From Plenodomus lindquistii (taxonomy: Eukaryota; Ascomycota; Dothideomycetes; Pleosporales; Leptosphaeriaceae): a DNA stretch of 64,000 bases. Both the position numbers and the translations under genes were made by a program. Positions 1-11,098 of the stretch are shown one piece after another. The stretch covers positions 3,162,001 to 3,226,000 of the forward strand of contig JANUWI010000001.1 of the NCBI GenBank assembly GCA_025504975.1, read 5' to 3'. The stretch's first letter is position 1, and each line of letters begins with the position of its first letter. Below the pieces are notes generated by a model. The model was not told the DNA's origin and did no database searches. It saw nothing but the letters and a program-made list of their open reading frames with translations.

Positions 1-463
1 ACAGCTACGCGCATTGGGCGTGCTCCAGTGCGCATCGTCCGCGCCGACATGCTTGTGAGATTGCGTGTGAACATTTTCGCTATCGTGATTTGTAATTCCC
101 CAATTGATGCAATCGTGTGTATGGACAGCTTTTTGGCAATTGTTGTGGATTGTTATAAAAGGTTGCTTTGATTCAAGGTGGTTTGTAGGTGTAGTGTACA
201 AAAGGAAGCCAGAACGCAACAAGGCCCTCGGCCAAACGACGAATCACCTGCCTCATGACACGCTCGCGCGTCGTCTAGACTGACGCCTCTGATTGCGGAA
301 TGATGATGATGATGTATGACGATATTACCACGCGGAAATGCCATAGCTTCCCCCCACAAGCTCCAGCCACACCCACGCCACACGAACCCCTCCCCCGCAT
401 TTCCAATCTTGAGCCCCATCGAAAAAAAGTCGCGAAGGAACGTTGATGCGGTAACGAACTATC
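1..463. other. Gene-free left edge
   Basis: No supported coding region. The last part before position 464 is the promoter and 5' leader of the PCC1-like gene. Short open frames on the minus strand have no recognisable content. Confidence 0.6.
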
Positions 464-929
464 ATGGCGGATAAAAAGATAACTTGGAAGGAGGAAGACT
501 TCCCTTGTACACTGTACGTCCGCCTCTTTACTCTACTCATTCACGCCATGTGGTAAACGTAGCGAAATGCTAATACCAACGACACACAGCACCCTCCACA
601 TCCCCTTCCCGACTCCCCACCTCGCCCTCACAGCCCAGCGCTCCCTCTCCGTCGACGCAGAACTCTCGCCCCTCGTGCGCCGCGCATTTTCCCTCACAAA
701 TAACTCCACTTCTACGGAAGAGTCGGTTCTCCGGGTCAACTACGCAGCGACAACGAACCGCATGCTGCGCGTCGCAGTCAATGGTTTCATAGAGAGTTTG
801 GGCGTGGTGGTGGGCGTGATGAGGGATTTGGATGTTGATGTTTTGTATGAGCCTGTGCGTGAGGGGCTGGAGGGGGTGCAGGGGTTGGTGGCTGATAAGG
901 GGAGGGAGGGGGATGGGGTGAAGAGTTGA
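464..929 (+). CDS. PCC1: EKC/KEOPS complex subunit Pcc1
   Basis: Small subunit of the KEOPS/EKC complex, which makes the t6A modification of tRNAs reading ANN codons and is linked to telomere upkeep and transcription. Exons: 464..513 and 590..929, with a 76-nt intron (GTACGT..ACACAG). The start at 464 gives MADKKITWKEEDFPCT, and the splice joins it to TLHIPFP. The family core is visible: a beta strand (LHIPFPTPHLALTAQRSLSVD), then the segment ending LRVAVNGFIESLGVVVG, which matches the Pcc1/LAGE3 helix (LRVSVNSFLDHLxLV). The product is about 129 aa, near the usual fungal length but with an acidic, Gly-rich tail. The identification is from the family pattern and fits well. Confidence 0.85.
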
Positions 930-1362
930 GGATTCATGAGGGACATTGGAAGTACAGATATTGAGGCAGGGCCAAGTGGACAGAGGAAAGCAGAAAGACA
1001 AAGCAACCGGGGAAGCACAGAGGATCCTCGAAAGAGCGATGAGGGCCAAGACGGGGGAGAGGTATCACAGGGATAGGAGGTTTGAAGAAGCAAGATATGA
1101 GTGTAAGACAATCGCTAGCTGCAGCCCAGCGTCAGGCAGACTTTTTTGTTCAGCTGCCACACAGAGTCGCAAGTCTTACAGCGCCGGCGACACCGTAGCC
1201 TGGCTTCAATACGGGCCCGTGCAAAATGCTTTTGCAGTATGGGCGCCCTCGCCTGCAATGCACGGATGCCACATCTTCGAACAAGCAATGAAGATGCTTC
1301 ATGCCCATAAACTACGACTTCTATGTACCGCGCAGCCACGTGAACTGTGACTTGCATGCCCA
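930..1362. other. Convergent 3' intergenic region (PCC1/REX3)
   Basis: Spacer between two convergent genes. It should hold both 3' UTRs and terminators. I see no coding or structural feature. Confidence 0.6.
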
Positions 1363-3351
1363 CTATGCCAATTTCTTCGTCGCTGGCTCCTCGCCGGTAT
1401 CCACCTCCCAATCATCCTCATCATCGAATTTCCGCTTCTCAGCCGGCTTTCCCTCCAAGACCGCCGTAGTAGCTGGAGGTACCATGTCAGACATCACAGC
1501 TTGCGGCGGTGGTGGGCCAGCCGGCACAGGCGGAAACACACCATCCTCTCTAATCACCCAACCTTCATGCTTCAGCGTCGACCATTTCTCTTTGATCTTA
1601 AACCTAACCAGCTCGCCAGTCGTTCTTGCGTCCTCATAGCTGTCGTGGCCTGCTGCACCTCCTTGCTGGATGTCTTCACCCAAATGCATCTTAGCCAATG
1701 CACGAAGGCCATGGCGGTACGGTAGACCTTGGTGTGTGGGGTAGAGCAGCACAGTGTCGATGATTGTGGGATGTATGAGACGGATGGTGTTGAGATCGTT
1801 TTCGAGCGCGTGGCCGAGGACGGGTGTAGTGGGGGAGACATGTGAGAGGAAGAGGTCACGCGCTGCGTATGGTGAGTCGACGATACGCAGGTCCTTGCGA
1901 ATTGGCTTTGGATCTGCAGGGTCGAAGGGCTTCGCGTTGAGGAACTGCTCAGCTGTAATACCTGAGAAGCGCGTGTTGACATCCAATATGTGGCCTAGTG
2001 GTCGGACCAGGACATCGATTATAGGCTTGTGTAGGGGCCACGAAACGACTGTCAATCGCATCACTTCGAGGCCGTTTGTCGTATATCCCATCTCGCAATC
2101 AAAGCACACAGCTGTGTCAGGTGGGGCCTTGTCGTTCTCGGGAGTCTGTATGAACGGCATGATGAGTGATAGCCGCTTTGGACTTTTGACATTGAAGACG
2201 TGCGTCTCGTGGGTGGTGCAGCCTGGCGAGCCAACCGCCTCATTGCAGCAGGTCAGTCTCGTCGGTTCCGGAACAGCAGCATTCTTGTTCTTCTTTGGAA
2301 AGATGCGCTTGCCCCAATGGTGCCTACACTGGCCACCGGTAGTGAGAGCCCCGTCCTCTTCTCTGCGATCAGGAAAAACTTGGAATCGCGTGCCACACCT
2401 GTCACATTCCTCCCAGAAATCTGATGCTTCGAGAGTCTTCTGCGCCTCGATCAGATCCTCCTCAGCCGGTAGTTCGGTGACGTAGCCATGCGCGCTTAGT
2501 CCTTCTTGAGGACACTTGAGCATGGAGAGAAAGGTGATTTCTTCTTTTGATGTGAGCCCGGTATTGACTTTCTTCTGCGGAGGTTTCTTGGGTGCAGCTC
2601 CCGTCTCTTTCGCCAAAGCCTCCCGTCGCTCTTTGACCCAGACCTCGGGCGTCATGTTCTTCAGTCTGACAAGTCGATGCTTCAACTCATTCTCATATAC
2701 CGCTTGATTCACACTAGCGAGCTGTGCCTCTTCATCGACTGCAAGCTTGATCAGCTGATTGGGCGTCAAGTGCAGAGCCTTGACTTCCGGCTGCTTTGCT
2801 CTAAGGAGCTTATCGTTCTGTGTTTTCATATACGCATGCAGTGCCTTGAGTAGGGTGACTCGCTTGGTGAATATTGCTGGTTCCTTCGTTACCTTCCGTG
2901 GCATCAATGGTACTGGTACATCAGGCTTGACCTGAGACTTTGCTGCAGCAGTTGTCGGTGGTGATATCGGTCTGGTTGCGGAAGCTGGTAATGTGATTGG
3001 GCTTTTGTTGTCGATAGGTTTCGACGATGATGCTTGGCTGTTCGAGATTGCATGGTTCGCTGTTGACACCGGCTCTTTAGGCGCAGGTAAAGTCAATCCG
3101 ACGTAGACACTAGGCTTGGCTGGATTTTGGTCCACTGGTCCAGTACTGGGACTCTCTACGCTTTCTTGAAGCTTCTGGCGTTTTGCTTCAGGCTCTCGTT
3201 CTGACACGGCCGCATTGTGTACTGGTGATAGGCGGACTGGGCTCGGCTTTGGAGCTTCGTGCCTGAATATGCAGTGAGGCAATTGGCATCGAGTACCTGC
3301 AGGGCATGTAATGTTTCCAAAACTCCTATATGTAGGCACAGACGGCCACAT
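1363..3351 (-). CDS. REX3: RNA exonuclease Rex3-like (DEDDh 3'-5' exonuclease)
   Basis: 3'-5' RNA exonuclease that trims small structured RNAs (in yeast, RNase MRP RNA and others). The C-terminal EXOIII domain covers about residues 415-580 of 662. It begins CFDCEMGY with the catalytic D and E of motif I; motif II is in ENDLNTIRL, and motif III H..D is in GHDSYEDARTTGEL. A CCHC-like cysteine segment (ECDRCGTRF ... CRHHWG) lies before it, as in fungal Rex3. The N terminus TCPAGTRCQLPHCIFRH is a CCCH zinc-finger signature. The middle is Pro/Ser/Lys-rich. I chose the ATG at 3351 because the zinc finger follows directly. The frame is open for 52 more codons upstream, but only back to a GTG, so a short upstream exon is possible. 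Confidence 0.85.
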   Translation of the reverse strand: MWPSVPTYRSFGNITCPAGTRCQLPHCIFRHEAPKPSPVRLSPVHNAAVSEREPEAKRQKLQESVESPSTGPVDQNPAKPSVYVGLTLPAPKEPVSTANHAISNSQASSSKPIDNKSPITLPASATRPISPPTTAAAKSQVKPDVPVPLMPRKVTKEPAIFTKRVTLLKALHAYMKTQNDKLLRAKQPEVKALHLTPNQLIKLAVDEEAQLASVNQAVYENELKHRLVRLKNMTPEVWVKERREALAKETGAAPKKPPQKKVNTGLTSKEEITFLSMLKCPQEGLSAHGYVTELPAEEDLIEAQKTLEASDFWEECDRCGTRFQVFPDRREEDGALTTGGQCRHHWGKRIFPKKNKNAAVPEPTRLTCCNEAVGSPGCTTHETHVFNVKSPKRLSLIMPFIQTPENDKAPPDTAVCFDCEMGYTTNGLEVMRLTVVSWPLHKPIIDVLVRPLGHILDVNTRFSGITAEQFLNAKPFDPADPKPIRKDLRIVDSPYAARDLFLSHVSPTTPVLGHALENDLNTIRLIHPTIIDTVLLYPTHQGLPYRHGLRALAKMHLGEDIQQGGAAGHDSYEDARTTGELVRFKIKEKWSTLKHEGWVIREDGVFPPVPAGPPPPQAVMSDMVPPATTAVLEGKPAEKRKFDDEDDWEVDTGEEPATKKLA

Positions 3352-4176
3352 GATTGATGTAGAACAGGGCTCGAGAGATTGTAAGAAAGTCAGCTGAAGC
3401 CTGCACAAATAGCAAACCACGTCAAGCCAAGCGACTAGATACTCGAACTGATTTGTTATCGACGTAAAACGCACACCAGAGCGTGCATTGAGCAGTGGAT
3501 CTTGCACGCGGCCAGAAGGAGTAATTGAATGAACAGAGATGCAAGAATTGTTGCAGCACGTCCAGTCGTGTCAGTTAGCGATGGCTGCAGGGCAAGGGAG
3601 AAGCTCAGGCCTCGGGTGCGCCGTACGTGCTCACTTGCCACACCAGTGAAGGTGAGGTTGCTTGAGTGTGCAAGTCTAGCGCTGGTGCACACGGACCAGG
3701 AAGACGCCAGGCCTTGGTGACATGGAGGTGAAGGCTTGGACAGGGCAAGGTGAGGTGAGCCCGACACGAGGTTCAGCCTTATGGCGCGTCGATTGCGCGG
3801 ACCAAGATCCGGGCACACGCTAGAACAGGCGTGCAGGCCACGGAAGACGGGCGCCGTCGGTTCAACTTTGCGCGCGAAACCCCGGCATGACGTTGCCATC
3901 ATCACTGCGCATCACCCATTTCCTAGCCACCACGAGGCTACACAGTGGCGCATACCAACTAATCGCCGTCGCCCGGGGCTTGAGGACCCCGGCTACCGTA
4001 CGTTATCCTTCGGCTGCCGCTGCAGTGATAGGCCACATCGCCTGCGTTTCGCCGTAGCGTCTGATAAGCGTACACCTGAACCGACACCACGACATGAAAG
4101 CGTAAGGTCCCTACAGCTTCTATACCACGCCACTTCTTCGCCTGAGCAGCCCAGAACTCTTTCACTACTCGCGACC
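3352..4176. other. Divergent promoter region REX3 / lipase
   Basis: An 825-bp spacer between two divergent genes. Open frames here are short, lack an ATG in good position and resemble no family. It presumably holds both promoters; no motif stands out. Confidence 0.5.
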
Positions 4177-5658
4177 ATGGCGACTTCTGCCACCCTGACC
4201 CCGGTTGCCAAAGCCGACCACCTCTGTGTTCTCGTTCACGGGTACGTTCACTCCTGAAGGGCGCCATTGTCGCCGCCGCGGTCCAGCATGGAATACCACA
4301 TCGTACTCACTACCAACTTGAAGTCTATGGGGTAACCCAGAACATCTGAGATACGTCAGCACCTCACTCCGCGAGAGGTATCCCGACGACAAGCTGCATG
4401 TCCTCGTGGCGAAGCGCAACGCTGGCAGCTTCACATACGATGGCGCCGACACAGGAGGAGAACGTGTCGCCGACGAGGTGGAGCAAAAGCTGGACGAACT
4501 TGCCATGGCCGGCTACGACATCAAGAAGATCAGCTTCACGGGCTACTCTTTTGGCGGCTTGATTGCGCGCTACGCCGTCGGCTTGCTCTACCACAAAGGA
4601 CTTTTCGAGAGGGTCCAGCCAGTGGTAGGTACCACGGCCGGCTTCACATGCCGTACTGACGTTAGTAGAACTTCACCACCTTCGCGACACCACATCTTGG
4701 AACACGAACCCCTCTCAAAGGATACCATAGCCACATGTGGAACGTACTCGGAGCGCGAACGCTTTCGATGAGCGGAAGACAACTCTTTGGCATCGACAAG
4801 TTTCGGGACACTGGCCGATCACTTCTCTCTGTACTAGCAGATCCAGAGAGCATCTTTATCCAAGCACTGGCCAAATTCAAGCACCGAAGTCTATACGCCA
4901 ACGTCGTCAACGACAGGACTGTCACGTATTACACAGCTGGCATCTCACAGACCGACCCCTTTGTGAAACCCGAATCCGTAAAGATCAACTACATCCCTGG
5001 GTACAACAATGTCATTGTCGATGGCGAGAACCCCGTCTTACCAAAGGAGCTTGAACAACCGCAAGCCTTTGCGCAACGACTCACTTCTGGCACACAGACC
5101 ATACTCGGCCGAGTGGCTATCACAGCATTCCTAGCGGTATTCATACCGATTGGGTCGACGCTGTATCTCATGAACAGTGCTTTCCAACACATCAGAAGCA
5201 CGCAACGAATCCGCCTCCACTCTGAAGGCAGAGCCGGTATCGATGCAAGTCGGTACCGCATCCCCCTCATGATCGACGCCGCCCGCCAAAATGTCGAAGG
5301 CATGTACGAAGAAGTCAGCAACGGCCAGAGCCAAGACTATCTGAGCGCAGGCAGCGAAGAAGTCGCATCACCTACACAACCCTCGTCACCAGGCTGGACA
5401 CGCAAACAGTCGTACACGGACGTCGAATCAGTCGAGAAGCCTGGAAACTCCTCTGCGCTCGAATTCCCAACACTGGCCTTGACCCAGGATCAGTTCAAAA
5501 TGATTGAAGCTCTTGATAATGTAGGCTTCAAGAAACACCCCGTCTTCATACATAACCACCGCCATTCGCATGCCGCAATCATTGTGCGCATTAATAAGAA
5601 GGCCCATGACGAGGGGCGACTGGTGGTCAAGCATTGGCTGGACAACTTTGAGCTTTGA
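4177..5658 (+). CDS. Putative serine esterase/lipase, DUF676 family (Rog1-like)
   Basis: Alpha/beta-hydrolase of the DUF676 group, which includes yeast Rog1 and related lipid hydrolases. Exons: 4177..4241, 4324..4624 and 4669..5658; product 451 aa. The oxyanion-region motif LVHGLWGNP is made by the first splice (acceptor AAG), and the second splice makes NFTTFATPHLGT, a DUF676 hallmark. The nucleophile elbow is GYSFGG with Ser97. The catalytic His is probably in the C-terminal segment around VFIHNHRHSHAAI, which is typical of this family. A hydrophobic stretch near residues 265-285 (AITAFLAVFIPIGSTLYLM) suggests membrane association. The second intron is only 44 nt. The family is secure; the substrate is not known. 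Confidence 0.85.
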
Positions 5659-6769
5659 TTCCTTCCAAACCATGTTGCTATCTTCCTTTACATCAAAGCC
5701 ATGTTTTCCAGCATTCATAGCGTGGCGTTTTAGCATCATACTTTAGATTTTTTTTTTGGTTGCATATGTATATATACATGCATACGCATATCTCCGAGGC
5801 AGGCTTGTCTCGAGAAAAAAACAACTTGTCATGGGGTTGTTGGTTGGTTGGTTGGTTCATGATCACCATGAACATTCACAGATACCCAATACATAGTTAG
5901 TTCCTTAATAATAACACTTACTTTATACCAACAAACACGTTTAGAGTATGCTGTGATACTTTATCCTTGCATCGCTCAACACAAGATCCTCCCCAAGTCT
6001 ACGCAGCGCAGTAGAGTACATACGTACCCTCCCCCCACTCTTCTACTCCTACTTCCTACTTCCCACTTCCCAACACACCGGCGACCGCAAACCCCCAAGC
6101 TCAACGCGCGAATATGAACATGAACATGAACACGCGTTCCCATCTCCTGCTCAATTCAATTTCCCCTCGCCCTCGCCCTTGCCCTGCCAGTCTCGGCGAT
6201 GAATCTACCGGTGAAACGTGGGTCATCCCGTCATCCCTGCATCATTAAAGAACGGGCCGAGAACATGCGTTTCAGATTCAGAACGGTACACAAGTTGGCG
6301 CCAATGCTGCGCCAGTGACCAGTGACCAGGAGTCTGGGTGGGGAATTGGGGGAATTGCGATGGTCGGGGGGAGGGTGGGCTGATTGAAGGGAGGGATTGT
6401 GTGTTGCGTATGCATGTGCGGAGAGGTATGTATTGCGATGTGTATGCGCGATTTTCGTTGCCGTCAGAGCGTAGAAATGAACTGAACTGAGGTACGTGTA
6501 AAGTCTACTGTGGTGTAAATTGAAATGTGTGGTATCAAGTGCTATCGTGAAGAAAGTGTCGTGCATCGCACGCGCGCGCAGACTCGCTGCTATGGTATAT
6601 CCCCTTGGAAAAAACAAAATCCGCAATCAAATATACGCCTTGTCCCAATTTTTCAGTGGCTTCCAAAAAATACTCCTAGATACGCCGCGCATAAATATGT
6701 TGCATGTGTCCGACCATATCGTCCAATCGTGGAAGAAATGTTGTATATATGTACGATGGGTTCGTCTGT
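5659..6769. other. Convergent intergenic region with simple repeats
   Basis: About 1.1 kb between convergent genes. It holds a TTGG tetranucleotide run (about 5836-5856) and an ATGAAC hexamer run (about 6114-6132), and pyrimidine-rich tracts around 6020-6070. No gene is supported. Confidence 0.5.
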
Positions 6770-8174
6770 TTACTCAATTGGCGTCATGGCAATGGTCGTG
6801 TCCGTAGGCCAGCGGTTGTCCTTGAGGCATTTGCCTTGTCGACCGACTCTCTCTTGGAGAGTGTGAAGTTGCTTCATATCACCATCTTCGAAGGAGAAGG
6901 CTCCGCTCCAGAATCCGCAGTCTATATTCGTGGTCTCGTTGCGGGTCTCGACTTGATCGAAGGCCGCCAGGTCAACTGGAGGTATGCCAGACTGATGACC
7001 GGTTTTTGCGCCTATCTCGTCGATTTGGCTTTGGCCTGGCATGTGGTGGAAAAGTTCAGAGTTGAGGGTCCAGCAGCGGAGCCCGGGTATCGAGTACTTG
7101 TTTCGTTGCGCGGGAGGCGGCAGTGCCATGCCCTTGACAAATTTTGGTGTCGGCGATGGCACATTCTCGCCCTTGTTACATGCATGCAGCAGTGCGACAT
7201 CGAATGCACGTGGTCCATCTTTGTCGTAGCGTGCCGGTGCAAGATCGTCCAGGAGTCGAATAGCTGCAGGGCGAGTCACAGCGTATCCAAATGAACAGAG
7301 TGGGAACTTGGAACGGTGCATAACCCGAGACTTTTCAGGTAGGTTGAGCAGCCTGAATAGCTTCTGGGTGAATGGATGCAGTTCAGATCTGGGGGGGAGC
7401 GTTGGGTCCTCATAAATAACATGAGGCTTGGAGCTCAGGTTGAATGACTGGCGATTGGTGTCGGGCCCATCCTCCGTGACGGCGTCAAAATAGTCGCCAC
7501 AGTGGCCTAGATAGAGTAGGTCCCAGGCATCATGGTTACCCCAGTATTGGGTGTGGGTATTGCGAAAACTAGCGAAGGGGTGATTTGAGCGGATGGGTGG
7601 TAGGAGCTGGCGCGCAGCACTGGCGGCGCGAGGAATCTGAGTGCTTCGTAGACGTATGTCCCAGTCAACGTCATCTTCAAGTATGAGCGCTGTCTCTAGA
7701 CCAGAGTCAAGGAACCTAACACACATGGTGGGTCAGCAATAGCCCTGGTGGAGGATACAGACGCTGCAGCCAAGACGGCTATCGGAAGTGGGATCAGACT
7801 ACATACCAGCGCAGTGCATTATGATGGCCTAGCCATGCTAGTAGCGATCCTCTATGAACGTGTTCCTGGCCGTTGATGAAGCGCTGGACATCGCCTTCTG
7901 TCCAGTCTGGCTGCTGTGGTATGGTGAGGTCGAAGTCGGTGACATTGGCGGCTTGTATGAGAGAATGACGACGGTGTGATCCTTCCTTGGAGACGGCGAT
8001 GACTGCGCCAAAGCCCAGTGTTCTGTTGGCAGCTATCTTGACGGGGTCTGATTCGAAGGATGACAGCCACTGCTCGTATATGCGATCTGAATCTCTGCTG
8101 TGGTACCAGATGACAATGAGAAAGAGGGTAAAGGCCAACAGCAGCGGCGTTGACCGCTTCCTAGACGCAATCAT
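6770..8174 (-). CDS. Glycosyltransferase family 25 protein, type II membrane
   Basis: Exons on the minus strand: 8174..7807 and 7715..6770; 91-nt intron; 437 aa. The N terminus is cytosolic Arg/Lys followed by one membrane anchor (LLLAFTLFLIVIWY), so a Golgi type II enzyme is likely. The catalytic region has the GT25 pattern FGAVIAVSKEGSHRRHSL near residue 50, LAWLGHHNALRW at the splice, and LILEDDVDWDIRLR, the acidic donor-binding motif. GT25 enzymes transfer hexoses, for example in collagen galactosylation and bacterial LPS; the fungal members have no settled acceptor. The splice restores W-F across the junction (LRW|FLDSG), which supports the exon model. Confidence 0.85.
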
Positions 8175-8828
8175 GCCCGGCTAACAAAATCGAGGAAACG
8201 GAACTGAAACGAGAGCGTCAACGCACATGTCTACCAAGCGAGAGAAGTAGACGAGACGAGAGGGCAGTGGAGGCGAGAGAAACAGGGAGAGGATAATGAG
8301 GATCAATTCGATAGCAGTCGCGAAAGGGAATTGCATAACGGTAAATCGCATTAGGCAGGCTCAAAGGCCCCCAACCCGGCAGCTTCGTCGGCCGTCCATC
8401 TGTGACAGGCAGCTTGCGCGGCGGGGATTGGACACAGATGGGGCATGTGCAAGCATTGACATTGGATTTGCAACAGCTGTATCAGGCTATGTTAGATTAT
8501 ACCGTTGCGCTACCAGGGTCCCACGGGTCCCTCATCTAACGGGTGGATAAGTGCACGATCGGCAGCGGGAGAGCAATGTGGAACGTGCGACGAGCAGTTG
8601 GCGCTACAGCTATCACGGGCACCGACAAGGCAGACTGCAGAGACTTGAGGAGCAGAGGTCGTGAGACATGGCCTGACGGATTCGTGCAACGGGCGTATAT
8701 GGTTACTGTGCGCGTTGGATGTTTCGCGCCGCAGAGTTTCGTTTTTCGTCCCTGCCAAGGAGGGTGGGCGGCGAGGAGATGCAGCGCGATTGTCACGTGA
8801 AGTTTGGCAGTAACGCTGCGGCTGCAGT

Positions 8829-8859
<31 letters not shown>

Positions 8860-9159
8860 TTTGCGGCGATATTCAGGCTGAAGAGGTGATTGTCCACACT
8901 GTACAACACCTGCATCACCCTCCTCCTCTATTCAGTATTGCTGTCCGCGCTCGGTGCTTGCTGCGTTGGGCGCGTGTGACATGCTGTGTGCCGCTGCACC
9001 CTGAAACTTGCAGTGCAACGCCTCGTCTGTCCTCATCCTCTACGCCTCTTGCGACGCATCCTCGCTCAGCCAGACCGCGCGTAGGGTGCCTCAGGAGCCA
9101 GGCCTATTCATCCGCCCCCAACCGCACCACATGCCCACCCAATCGACGCGCCCTTAACC
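8175..9159. other. Divergent promoter region GT25 / PFA3
   Basis: Roughly 1 kb between divergent genes, probably carrying both promoters. Apart from the GAC microsatellite I see no gene-like signal. Confidence 0.5.
8830..8859. repeat. GAC trinucleotide microsatellite (10 units)
   Basis: A perfect run of ten GAC units in the upstream region of PFA3, about 300 bp before its start codon. Confidence 0.95.
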
Positions 9160-11098
9160 ATGGCCACGCTGGGCTCGCCAGATTCCCCGTCCTCGCCGTC
9201 GCGAACCATGCGCCGCCGCAGCTGGGCGAGGAAGGTCGAACGCTACTGCTGCACCGCCGTCGCCTTCTTCCCGCTCGTCTTTGTCTATGGCCTGACCTCG
9301 TGGGCTGTGTGGGTCGAGGCAGGCATCGGCTTCGTTCCTTCCAAAAATGTCTGGACCGGTACGTCATCTCCTTTTTCTGGTCTCACAGCACTATCAACTT
9401 CAACCTGTTACAACACATCTGCACTGTTGCGCCTGTAGATGAGTGGCAGTCAAACCACTAACATCTTCACCAGGCAAGCTCTCGTCCGCGCTCGGCATCT
9501 TCCTCTACCTGATGCTCATCTGGAGTTACACAACCGCCGTCTTCTCCGACCCTGGATCACCACTCAATGTCAACGACAGCAATGGCTACAGCCACCTACC
9601 GGCACAAGAAGGAGGAGGCATCCAGTACACATCTTTCACCGTCAAGGCCTCGACGGGCGAGTTGAGGTTCTGCAACAAGTGCCAGTCCAAGAAGCCGGAC
9701 CGCGCCCACCATTGCTCGTCATGCAAGCGCTGTGTCCTGAAAATGGACCATCACTGTCCTTGGCTGGCGACGTGTGTCGGTCTTCGCAACTACAAGGCCT
9801 TTGTCCTCTTCCTCATTTACCTCACCTTCTTCTGCTGGACCTGCTTCGCAACTTCTTCTACATGGGTGTGGAGCGAGATTCTCAGTGACGGCCAATATAC
9901 CGAGTCGTTTATGCCTGTCAACTACGTTTTGCTGGCGGTGCTTTCCGGCATCATCGGCCTTGTGATTACAGGCTTTACCGCATGGCACCTATGGCTCACA
10001 GTCAAGGGTCAAACTACCATCGAGAGCCTAGAAAAGACGCGCTACATGTCACCCCTGAGAAACAGCATGAAGCAGAGTCTAAACGACCGACACTATCTCG
10101 ACGCCCAAGCCAACGGGCGCTTGAGCATCAGCGAACAGATACGCGATATCCACGCCAACGTTCTGCCCGGCGTCACTCGCCCTGAAGAAGGCGAGGTTCC
10201 CTCACGCACATCATCCCGTTCCCCGCTGCCCCGTCAAGCCCCCACGAGCAATGGCTACTCCGACCCGGCTCACCAATCCTACGAGTGGCGCGAACGCCAA
10301 CAGAATCAGAACCGCTACGATTCGTACCTTGACGAGCGCGACAACGAACAACTCCCCAATGCCTTCGACCTCGGCTGGAAACGCAACTTAAGCCACGTCT
10401 TTGGCCCCTCGCCCCTCTGCTGGCCCCTCCCCATCATCAACACCACAGGCGACGGCTGGTCCTGGGAACCATCGCCAAAATGGCTGGCAGCACGCGAACG
10501 CATAAGGCGCGAGCGCGAACACGAAGAGCAAATTCAGAAGCAGCGTGAGCGTGCTGCAGGCTGGGGTGTCGATTCTCCTACTGAACCAGAGTTTAGGCGT
10601 CCCACACGCGGTCCGGACGGTTGGCATCCTGGACAATTCGGTCAGCCTGCCCCTGCCACACGACAGTACGCCAGACCAGAGTGGCAGCCGTCGAATCTGC
10701 GACATAGCGAACAAGCGCAGTACCTCACCACCTCCAACGGTATAATGAGAACTAGCGAAGGCCGACGAAGCCCGAACAAAGCGGATCAGATTCTCGGTCG
10801 TGAGCGCGGCATGTATGCCGACGGCGATGTACAACTCCAAACCATCGATCGCCGGAAATTCGACCAATACAATTATATTTCCGAAGACGAGGATGATGAC
10901 TACGAGGTCTCAAGTGACGAGCAAGCCGCAGATAAGAAGAAAGCAGCATTACAGGCAAAAACCATTCCCGTGCCGACGCAGAATTGGAACGACGTCCCTG
11001 AAGGTTTCTTAAAACCCGCACCCAAGGGCAAGAGTAGAAGTCGTGAAAGAACGGCGGCTAGTTCAAAGAAGAAAGACGACTGGGAAGGGGATTGGTAA
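9160..11098 (+). CDS. PFA3: Palmitoyltransferase Pfa3 (DHHC-type)
   Basis: Protein S-acyltransferase of the DHHC family. Yeast Pfa3 sits on the vacuole and palmitoylates the fusion factor Vac8. Exons: 9160..9358 and 9474..11098; 607 aa. Four membrane segments are visible: VAFFPLVFVYGLTSWAVWV, ALGIFLYLMLIWSYTTAVF, FVLFLIYLTFFCWTCFA and YVLLAVLSGIIGLVITGF. The Cys-rich domain is FCNKCQSKKPDRAHHCSSC, followed by KMDHHCPW with the acyl-accepting Cys161 and by CVGLRNYKAF. The TTxE motif (TTIESLEKTRY) follows. The C-terminal third is a long charged, probably disordered tail ending DDWEGDW. The start is the first ATG that precedes the first membrane segment. Confidence 0.92.

Noticed and set aside
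3352..3507. 52-codon N-terminal extension of REX3
   Set aside because: The open frame reaches only a GTG codon and the zinc-finger start follows the ATG at 3351, so the extension is probably non-coding or intronic.
6704..7294. 196-codon frame antisense to the GT25 gene
   Set aside because: Overlaps conserved GT25 codons; no recognisable domain.
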